Positions 55,160-64,000 of a stretch of 64,000 bases of DNA are shown here, one piece after another. The first letter of the stretch is position 1, and the number at the start of each line of letters is the position of its first letter. Source of the DNA: Plazaster borealis (Eukaryota; Echinodermata; Asteroidea; Forcipulatida; Labidiasteridae); the NCBI GenBank assembly GCA_021014325.1, contig CM037461.1, positions 769,501 through 833,500 on the forward strand, in the 5' to 3' direction. Both the position numbers and the translations under genes were made by a program. The notes beneath the pieces were generated by a model. It made no database searches and had not been told where the DNA came from. It saw nothing but the letters and a program-made list of their open reading frames with translations.

Positions 55160-57665
55160 TACCCTATGTCCCGTAAATCGTTGACTTATCTTTGTTCTCC
55201 AATTGTTTGGACTTATTTTTTTAACGACGTCCTCATTGGTTTTGTACACGAAAGCGAAGCGAGGATGTACTCGCTCTAGTCAAACACCCAGATCCCTTCG
55301 GCCTTGTTGGGAGATTTATGGGCGGTAATATAATTGTTTCGGATATATGCTCGCAGACAGTATATGTGCACGACTATTAAACTTGTGGAAAAACTCACGT
55401 AATTAAATTATTGGTATTAAACTAAAATTATAATAATTAATTTGTTGCCTTTGTGCCCGTTTCTTAATATTCCCCATAGGACTAGTAAAGGCTGGTTTCC
55501 AAAGCGAGTGTCGTTTATCTTTAATCTTGTCAAGGTTGTAGAGTATGTTATTACAGAGTGATTAGTTTGACAAAAGACTCCCGTAAAAGTAATATAATAA
55601 CAATAACCCCATTTTAAGAGTACTGAGTACATGTCAATCTACAAGGACAAAGACAAATTATAATCATAATCCATTCAAAGAGCACAATAATTAAAACCGG
55701 CATTTCAAGAATGGTTGTTTATACAAGGAGAACAAACACATTCAGAACTAAACGTTTGTATTAATCAGTTGTTTTAAAATATAAACCAACTTTCGACTTA
55801 GAATAACTCCCAAAGGTCAACGTTTGACAGTGGATGGTGCCTCTTTTTTGGTGTGTATTGGCTTACCACTGCGACGTTTGTTTTGGTGGTATATATATTT
55901 TCAATAATTTTGTATACAAATATTGTTAAAAGAAGATGTGTATTCATAGAAAAATATAGTCTTCGTTTGATTTTGTTTCTCGTTTTAGATATGCGCAAGA
56001 CTTGCACAGTCTATTGTTCCATTGTGTAAAAGACCCAACAACGGCCCTTCCGTAAACCCACATTGTATGTGTGTAAGTCGTTGCTGCTCTCCTTACTAAA
56101 TTCCTCGTAAAAACCCCATTCTATCCCTTTGGAGACATTATTTAAAACTTGTCTTTGTTCCTGTAGTTAACATCATCCATTGTACACAACCAATATTCCT
56201 TGTGGAACACCCTAGTCTTATGAATTCCCATATGAAGACATTATATTATCTCTTTTTTTGTTTTGTCATCGGTATTCATAATGTATCAAAATATATTTAA
56301 ACACCCTTTTAAAAAAGTTGTCAATAGAGGATTTTTTCTTCAAGTCTCCAAACAAAAGGTTATTTAATATAGGGGAAAACGAGAAGGACAAATTCTTAGT
56401 CGATTTAATAACATCGCACCTAGGTATACATATATTATAGACCCCTCGACGTGTACAAACATCACATATCAATCCTAATTTGTTGTTGGCTTAATATCCG
56501 AGGTGTTCTTTTAATAAAATTCCCAAACGCAGTTTGTCTTCGTAATAACCCAAACAATTTGCAGTCCACATGGTGCACCACATTCCCTTCATTATCAGCA
56601 TTAAATTATTGTTTGTTAAAGATCTATTTATTTGTCATCCACTAACATAACCTTACAACCAACCTGAGAAAATTTATTAAATTTTGCAGATCCCTTTTTG
56701 AGTGAAAAGAGTGACAAACAAACTGAGAATGTTCTGTCAGTGCATACTCACTAACACACGTACATGCAATTATTTTTATTGCGGTTATTGAAATAAGCAA
56801 TGCTGTTTTATTGGCCTTCAAATGATATGTTTGCTCGAACTTGTCAGTGTTTATGGTGGATGGTATATAAAGGAATAATCTTTGTTAATAAAGAGCTCTC
56901 ATATTTTAATTCGTTATTTTTAGTTTCCATAATTGCCAATTTCACGCATTTCAAATTAGGTAAGCATAAATGAATATATACAATTTTGAAAGGCCTAAAG
57001 CAACTAAATTGAACAAAGACCTAATATGCCTAATAGGTCTCCGATGATGAATTGTAAATTTCCGTCGAGCCTAAAGATACATGACGTTTTGCTGGTAAAT
57101 ATGCCTTTTTATTGCAACGCCACAGTCCGTGTTTTAGAAGACTATGAGAAGCCATGAATGCAAAGCAAAAGCAGGTATCCACAGTTCGTAACAATGTTAC
57201 ACAACTATTCACAGATAGTGTTGAATTTGTTGGAAACAAAGCTGCAATCATGAAGATGTATTGTTGTAATAGAATATAGAAGAAATTTTGAATTTGGTCA
57301 CAACATAATATGTTAACACGATCTACTGTTTTGCTAACATCGGCTGTCCATCCAACCAGCGCGGTTTTCTTTATCAACAAAAGACATGTCTATAAAGAAT
57401 AGGGCAACGTCACGTTGTATTTAGCAACAGCTCCGCCCCTTTGTCTTGTCAAGGTTTATACGTAGGCCCCTACGTTTAAACATCAGTTCAATCTAAGCTT
57501 TGCAGCTACACTCCTAGTCTGTGTAGCTACAGAAAGATTATTTTTAACACAATAAGACAGTGGAATGTGCTTTTAGTATCACCTAACAATACCTGTAAAA
57601 CTGGGGTGTTGCTTTTTGTCGACATTGACATAGTTTTCAAGTGTTGATCACAAACATCAAGTGAA
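55160..57665. other. Intergenic DNA upstream of the lectin, no gene seen
   Basis: AT-rich DNA. Only a fragment of the 35.3-kb inverted repeat (GCGCAAGACTTGCACAGTCT, about 55,993-56,012) is recognised. The promoter and 5' UTR of the lectin must lie at the right end, but no clear TATA box stands out. Confidence 0.5.
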
Positions 57666-57987
57666 ATGGGTAGTTGGTTCCTCTTAACCATAGCTGTAGT
57701 ATCAGTTGTATGTGGTTTGAGTCAATCCTGCTCACCGTGCAAGTTTGAATGGATGGAGAACGGAAACTATTGCTACCGCTATTTCCCTGAGGACCTGTCC
57801 TACGATGAAGCTGAGATGTTCTGTAAGCAGTTCAGCCACACTGGACATGTTGCCGAACTGGCCACAATCACGAGCCTTGAGGAACTCGCATTCATCATGG
57901 ACTACTTGGACAAAATATTTGCCAATGTGCCATCAGCAGAGGCCCCGATGAATGTCTGGCTAAGGAACAGCACTGAAAATATTCCCG
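57666..57987 (+). CDS. Secreted C-type lectin-like protein, first coding exon
   Basis: ATG at 57,666 opens a signal peptide (SWFLLTIAVVSVVCGLSQS), then CSPCKFEWMENGNYCYRYF, the start of a long-form C-type lectin domain with the extra N-terminal cysteine pair. The first helix region DEAEMFCKQFSHTGHVAELA, then TSLEELAFI and NVWLRN, fits the family up to the WIGL-like position. The exon ends with ATTCCCG before GTAAGT in phase 1. The second half of the domain (calcium-site EPN/QPD and WND motifs, last cysteines) was not found in the remaining 6 kb and presumably lies beyond the right edge. Such lectins bind glycans and often act in echinoderm immunity or skeleton; which applies here is unknown. 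Confidence 0.85.
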
Positions 57988-58289
57988 GTAAGTGCATACA
58001 AGTTTAGAACATGGTTTTGACTAACTAAAATATGAGTTGTCATTCATACCACTAGACACCTAATCATAAACAAAGCAAAGTCACCCTCCAGATTTCGTAT
58101 AAATGTTTAGGGTAACTGTTCGAATTTTTTACATTTTGAGAGTAAACAATCTATACTGCGCCAATAAAGTATCTAAACACTTACAAATGGTCAGATATAT
58201 CGGAACCTCAAATAGTATGCAAACAATTAATTAATTAATTGTTGTTGTTGCGCTACGATGTTGTTTGGCGGATTTATGGGTACTTGAGT

Positions 58290-58994
58290 GGCTTAAGGTC
58301 GAATTTCAAAAGTTGCAAAAGCCCCTGGATATGTGAGTCCGGTAGTAGTAGGCAGGGCTCGCCGGCATTCCCTCTCCTGGCTCCTGTAGGAGCTGGCGGT
58401 AGACACGGTTGTAGTGGTGCCGCCCTCAATGAGGTGACTAGCTGACCTCTTGCCACTCTCCTTTGCTTCCACGTACCTGACTGCCTCCTCCAGTGACATA
58501 TATTGCTTTGATTCACCAAGAATGTCCAAGCATACCTCTGCCTGACCTCGGAGGTGGGCAGAGAAGGCCCGCACTAGCTCGTCATGGTCCTGGCGCACGT
58601 GCTGCAGTTGCATCCGTTGGACCATAATGTTTTCCTGACGCTCGGCGAGCGTCTTGATGTTGCTAAGGAGTGTCTGCCCATCACCACTGGAGGTGAGGGT
58701 ACCAAAGGTCTGCGTGAGGTCTTTCCACAGTAGCTCGTCACAACACTCAACGAGCTGGAAGACTATTTGTTGAGCCTGTGAGATGTGTGGCGGCCTTGTA
58801 ATCTGACCATCTTTGCTCCAAGTACGCCCATTCTTCACTTGTACCAGCTGCTGAGGCCGTTTTACCTTCTCAGCTTTGGCCACGCCTAAGGTGGGTGCCG
58901 GTGTAGGTGCTTGGTTGATTGGGTGAGCAGTCCTCCCATGCTGGTTGATCAGGCTGAGCAGAACCTCAGGAGGTGTGGTGATGGGCCATGTCAT
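58290..58994 (-). mobile_element. Retrotransposon gag relic
   Basis: A minus-strand open frame of 233 codons contains IVFQLVECCDELLWKDLTQ, LAERQENIMVQRMQLQHVRQ, FSAHLRGQAEVC and MSLEEAVRYVEAKESGKRSA. This order resembles gag-like proteins of gypsy-type LTR retrotransposons in marine invertebrates. The cysteine region normally after RGQA is missing and no protease or RT follows, so it is an internally deleted fragment. It sits in the lectin's first intron, opposite to the gene. No LTRs were identified. Confidence 0.6.
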
Positions 58995-59179
58995 AGTCAG
59001 GTGCTGGGCATGGGATGGTGCTCATGATGTCATCAAGAAACACAAAAGAGAATAACTTAGGTTCTCTAGTTTCGACCTCCTGTGTTGATAAACAAAGATT
59101 AATATTTGGTCTCATACCATGCATTAGGTGGTAATTGATTGCTGCACTCTCCAGTTGACTGGTTTGCATTGTGTACATG

Positions 59180-59967
59180 TGTTAATATTGTACACATTTT
59201 TTCAACAGACAGTTAAGTCTCATTTTGATACAGGCGACATGGATTATATGCACATTTTATACTGTATTGCTGACATTTTCCCTCATATTTGACCTTGTAT
59301 GACCTCCAATGACCGTAAAGTGACCTACATTTTATGTTTTTGTTTTCTCATCTGTACATTTGCATTCCATGCACCAATAGCTTTAATTTGATACCAAACA
59401 TGATATATTTAAATGACAAACTACATTTGTCATAATTATTACATATTTAAAAAAGTGGGCGTGGCTTATGATGTCAATAAAAAAAAAATGCCCAAGGATG
59501 CCAGGTGGGCACCCGCCAGATTCTGAATCGAGACACCCTCATCTATCATTTTCAGCAATAAAATTGCATACGTACCCAACTTCACGGTCAATTTCCATCA
59601 TATCCACCTGACTATAGTGCAGGTTGCGCTGTAAACGTCTCACAGGTGAAGCTTCAAATCCTACGGAAAGTAGTTTTAGTAACAGAATCGAATTGAATGT
59701 ACATGTCTTCTAAGGACTATGCATAATAATCTGTTCAGTTACCATGACTACTAATATTCCCCCATGGCTCGTTTCCTGTATGCTTTGGAGACTAATTTAA
59801 TGATAACAAACGTGCCGGGCGAATTCCTGACATTAAATCGATTCTGACTCATTGGATTTGCCTTGAGCCTCCACATTTCTGTACCTTGTGTTTCTCATTT
59901 AGTTTTAGAACTGCACGAACAGTCCAAGGCCCTTGCGCATAACAAAGGGTATATCAAACATATCAAC
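59180..59967. other. Intron or intergenic DNA, no gene seen
   Basis: I see no exon continuing the lectin and no clear repeat. A short minus-strand frame near 59,560-59,650 has no family resemblance. Confidence 0.45.
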
Positions 59968-60090
59968 TAATTATAAATAGTTCGAAAGTTTTGTTATTAG
60001 CTATAGTCATTACACTGCGGCGGTTGCGGCAACCGCCGCAGTGTAATGACTATATAGCTATTAACAAAACTTTCGAACTATTTATAATTA
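59968..60090. repeat. Near-perfect palindrome with 60-bp arms
   Basis: The arms 59,968-60,027 and 60,029-60,090 are inverted copies with one mismatch, a two-base indel and a one-base centre. The GC-rich tip is GCGGCGGTTGC/GCAACCGCCGC and the outer arms are AT-rich (TAATTATAAATAGTTCG). It has no coding capacity. Confidence 0.93.
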
Positions 60091-61235
60091 CTTTTAACCC
60101 TATCAGGACCGGGGCACATTGTGTTCGATACAATAGATTTTGTCTCATATAGAAACCGAAAAGAAAAATTAAAAATTTACACCATAGGGTGTAATACTAA
60201 TGTTTGCCAATACAGCTACATTGGTGTTATTTTAACATCCTATGATGTTAATTTTGATTCTCTCCTTGGTATCTATATGTGGCAACACCCATGGTGTCAA
60301 GTTTAACACCCCAGTTTTTGCAGCGCACTAAATACACTCCCATAGCATACAGTGCGATATGCTAAACATTCAAAGATACTATACACAAACTTAGAAATCA
60401 AACAGCTCTTAACAGTAAAGGGCCTCGGTCATCCAAAATACTTTAAGTTGAAAGTCAAAAAATCATACATTTTGGAAAAAACGTTTTGCAAGATGCAAAT
60501 GGTGGCAGCTCTGCAGTGGATTACATTTGACATTGATCTATTGTTGCATACAAGAGAAGCTTATTGAACTGTCGACCCCTTTTAATCGAGCACACATCTT
60601 GAAAAATGCGTCCTTGTGGAGCATTCTTTTGTTCTTTCTTTTGTCCCTGCACTTATCAGTTTCCCCGTAGACTTTGTACACAACATTTCTTGTGGAGCAC
60701 CACGGTTTTTAGAATTCCCTAATGGAGTCCTTTTATTTTTCTTTTACCGAAAGTAAGAGCAACATCCTGCGTCACCGTCTTCGCGAAGAGACACTTCTTC
60801 AAAAAATCATACATTTTGGCAAATCTGCATTTTTAAATATTTTTGGATGTCATCATTTACATCAACATTTATAAAATTATACAATTTATAATTTTTTCTC
60901 AAGTTTCAAGTGATAACACATTGTAGTTTCGGGATAACACAAGGACATTTTCACCAAACTTACAGTTTTGAGTTTTCACGTACAGCCACATTTCGATTTG
61001 CAGTTTGTTTACATTGAAGTACATAGCGCTTGCACGGTACAAAAAACGAATACTTTCCTTCTTTGAGTTTCCACAAAAAAAAAAAACTGTATGACCTAAA
61101 TAAACTTGAGTTTTCAAGAAGAGAACATTTGAGTTTTCACGAAGAGACACTTTGTATGACCTAAAGAAATATGAGTTTTCAAGAAAACACACCATGCATG
61201 ACCTAGATAAAAAAAAAATCACGAACATACACTTT
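60091..61235. other. No gene seen; dispersed repeat fragment
   Basis: AAACTCCCATAGCATACAGTGC-like sequence near 60,327-60,355 is shared with 47,250-47,285 and 51,147-51,180, so part of this stretch is a dispersed repeat. GAGTTTTCA(C/A)GAAGA words recur near 60,970, 61,110-61,170, as they do near 42,140-42,260. No gene is recognised. Confidence 0.45.
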
Positions 61236-61625
61236 GGTTTACGCATTGGTGGAAAATGTGGAACGACCTGCCAGTTAGTCCGAGAAAAATTGAGTCTTTG
61301 TCTGTTTTAAAATTGGGCTTTTTCAATTCCTACTCGCTTGATTTATACTCTGTACACATTGTGAGTTTCTTTTATTTGTACTTCCTGGCAGTTTTCCCGC
61401 CTTGTATTTTTTCATTTATTGTACATTCATCCAAATCACATTTTTGTTATTCCGGAATGTGTATGTAGGGACCGGTCTCTCTTGTTTTGAATATTTTTGC
61501 CTGTTCACTTTTTAATATGTTAATTTGTTTGTTCTTAACACTGTAATTATGCATGGCCCAAATGGAAACCAGTTATTTTTTACTGATTTGGCTCACCCTG
61601 GGTAAATAAAGGAAATAAATAAATC
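61236..61625 (+). mobile_element. LINE 3' end (CR1/L2-like)
   Basis: The frame MWNDLPVSPRKIESLSVLKL is the LWNDLP motif at the C-terminus of CR1/L2 reverse transcriptase proteins. A 3' UTR ending GGCTCACCCTGGGTAAATAA and GGAAATAAATAAA follows, as in that group. The insertion is heavily 5'-truncated and the C-terminus is shifted after about 20 codons. Confidence 0.75.
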
Positions 61626-64000
61626 AATGGGGTTGTACACGACGCGCTGCACCTCGTTTGCGCAATTTTTACGGATAGACACTAATAAAAACTTGCCATG
61701 ATGCAAAATAAAAACAAATTTGCATGATTTAATAGTTCCACTTTCACTCTTGGTAAAATGTCAAAGTTTTATAGGCAAATAGTGGCCTAAACAATAATTT
61801 TTCCAAAAATAGTCCTAACATGAACGGAAAACTTGGAAAGCTCAACAATTGATAAATACGTGTAACGTGTCATATTTTAAATTACAAAAATCATATTCGA
61901 CACCATGCTGTGCCCGGACTGCCAGCATTAACGTATACTGTGATATGCCCGTTTTTGGTCCTGACTGTGTGTACGTATTATCCGAAAAACATGCGTAGGA
62001 TTGAACGGAAGTGACAGGGATTTTCGGTGTATCGTCCTATTTTTCAAAGAGGCAGTTTTCTCATGTCTCTGTTTATAAAACCTCGTGTTGCTAGCGTTCC
62101 AAGTATAGGGTAGCCAATTTGAAAAAAAAAACAACAACAACAACAAAACAACAAAAACAAAACAACAACAACAACAACAACAACAACAAAAGCAAACAAA
62201 CAAACAAGCAAAAAAGAAAAAAGAAAAAAAAAATGCCCCCCCCCAAAAAAAAATAAATAAATAAAAAAATAAATAAAAAAATAAATAAATAAATAAATAA
62301 ATAATACTAATAATAACATAAACTAAAATAAAACAGTCAAATAAAAATGAAATGCTTACATATATACAAACAAAAAGTGTTTTCTTAATCTAGGCATAAA
62401 CTAAAATAAATACTGCCGAAAATAAAGGATTAAAATTCTTAATGTTATAAGTAAATGAATTTAGATGAAAAATATTTTTAACAGTAAATAAAAAATAAAC
62501 ACATACAAAACAAATTACAACAATACTGCGTATAGAATGTTTTTTTTAAATGTTAATACAAAAGGTTTATACATGAAATGGCTTTTACAATGCAGATTTA
62601 AAAAAAAGTGAAAACACCGTGAACTCGGAATTATACGAATGTTTCAGAAATAAAGCAACCTCCGAACTTCCATTGGAGAGTTCTGGTTGGTTGGTGGTCG
62701 GACGCGCTCCGATCCAACACGCGGCACTTGTGCTAGTTTAGCTGCGTCCCGGCGTAATCGAGATGATCTTGCGTGTGCAGTGTGTTCAGTGTTCCAAATC
62801 TTCCGTAGTTTTTAAGTTTGGGTTGTTTGCTGTACATTAAAGAGGAAGACAAGGTCTGGCCCCTTCTTCCATAATTAAACGTGACCACAGGGTACCTAGT
62901 CTACCTATTGTTCACTCCATCATGGTTCGAAGACCTTCATGGTCTGATTATTTTTGACCTATCGCTCGAGTTTGCTAAAAAGATGCTTAGTTTTCAAGAC
63001 TCTTGCAGTAGCCAAAATTACTCGAATCATTATTTAAATTTTATAAAGATATCCAAGGTTTGTTATCTACGTACAATTATCGTCCTTTCCGTCAATATTG
63101 TCATTGAATTAAAAATTCAGGTTCAGAAGTGATAATTCCGTAGGGAACAATAAGAGCCTCTGGTTAACGGCTACCGATAATTTTTGTGTCAATTATTTTT
63201 TATGAGGATGAACACAATGTTTGTAAAGGCTTTGGTAGATCAATATTAATTTCCCCCTCACAGTTGACTTGTAAAATTAGAATAACGATGAAATTTGTTG
63301 GCTTTAATGTAATTTTCTTTCATCATCATAATAATGTCAAAAACTTATGACTTAGCAATTAATCAGTAAGAGTATGTGATGCAGGTAAAAGCCTTCGACA
63401 ACGACGTCCTAGTTTCGCGCTTGTAACCGCTTGGTCGAGTTTACAATGGTGTACGTCAATGATCACGACGATCGCCTTTTATTGTATGTTCGTTTTGGTC
63501 AAACGTGAAACGAAAATTGAGGTCAGCTTTTAAAATGTTTTTATAAGATTTACGATTTTTCTTTTACAACTTACAATTACCAAATCAAGCTTTTTTATTC
63601 AAACCATATTCAAGAAAAAACATCACAACACGAGTTATTTTGTTAAAACAATTGCCACAATACAAGCTGTAGCTGCTATTTGAGGTAATCATTTTGCAAA
63701 TCACGTTAATAATATCTACCCCCTAAAAGAGACACTTAGCTCAAAAAGTGGCTCAGATTACACGACAAAGCATCTAAATGACCCGAACACTTCCGGGGCC
63801 CTCACCACACTCCTTAAAACTGTTTATTGTCGCAGATTATCGGCCTACTCAATCACTAAAAACTGGCTTTTGCATTTCAAGCAACTTTACCTCCTGAAAA
63901 TAAATCACTGCGGGGTAATCAATTTGCAAATTACACTAATAATAATCCCGCCCAAAAAGGGACACTTATGTGCCAAATAGTGTCTCTGATTGCACGACAG
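61626..64000. other. No gene seen; A-rich simple sequence
   Basis: At 62,127-62,320 there is a long A-rich run of (ACA)n, (AAC)n and (AAAT)n, producing artefactual poly-Val/Phe frames on the minus strand. The rest is AT-rich with no exon of the lectin and no RNA gene that I can support. Two GGGACACTTA..CTCA..AGTG(G/T)CTC-like stretches near 63,730 and 63,960 are similar to each other and may be a repeat. Confidence 0.5.

Noticed and set aside
62044..62319. Phe/Val-rich minus-strand frame as a membrane peptide
   Set aside because: It is the translation of A-rich simple repeats on the opposite strand.

Overview
This is eukaryotic, intron-rich, AT-rich animal DNA, not bacterial. The giant hyalin-repeat (HYR) gene with MAM, SEA and EGF modules, the tRNA-derived SINEs with a conserved body, CR1/L2-like LINEs, a Penelope-like element and pogo relics all point to an invertebrate deuterostome, most likely an echinoderm. 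The species cannot be named from sequence alone.

Region 1 (about 1.4-32.0 kb, + strand) is the 3' part of one very large gene. I could place 20 coding exons, with GT/AG borders and compatible phases, that encode about 3,570 residues: the end of one MAM domain, a second MAM domain, 36 HYR domains (24 of them in one uninterrupted 6,123-bp exon), a SEA domain with a GSVGV cleavage-type site, one EGF, one transmembrane helix and a cytoplasmic tail of about 70 residues ending at 31,944. A poly(A) signal follows at 32,002. The gene start lies to the left of the window. All borders in the MAM/HYR part are phase 1. One HYR exon (14,421-15,189) carries a +1 frameshift. The introns are full of MITEs, SINEs, LINE fragments and inverted repeats.

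Region 2 (about 32-36.7 kb) is intergenic: SINEs, an internally deleted LINE, a degenerate TTAGGG-like tract, an inverted repeat and a LINE fragment.

Region 3 (36.7-43.9 kb, - strand) is a four-exon monocarboxylate-transporter-like (SLC16-type MFS) gene of 444 residues. Its first exon and upstream DNA sit in a segment of about 3.4 kb duplicated at 42.3-47.6 kb and 48.3-51.5 kb, so a second first exon lies at 49.5-49.7 kb. A 5'-truncated Penelope-like retroelement with 154-bp inverted ends and a 14-bp target duplication sits in the first copy; the second copy preserves the empty site.

Region 4 (51.5-64 kb) holds a foldback element with a telomere-like core, a decayed pogo-like transposon, the first exon of a secreted C-type lectin, a gag relic in the opposite orientation, a near-perfect palindrome with 60-bp arms, a LINE 3' end and A-rich simple sequence.

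The most notable item is the 24-domain HYR exon. It is built of 255-bp domains arranged as a 765-bp higher-order repeat, with hints of a 1,530-bp order, and is nearly identical between units at DNA level.
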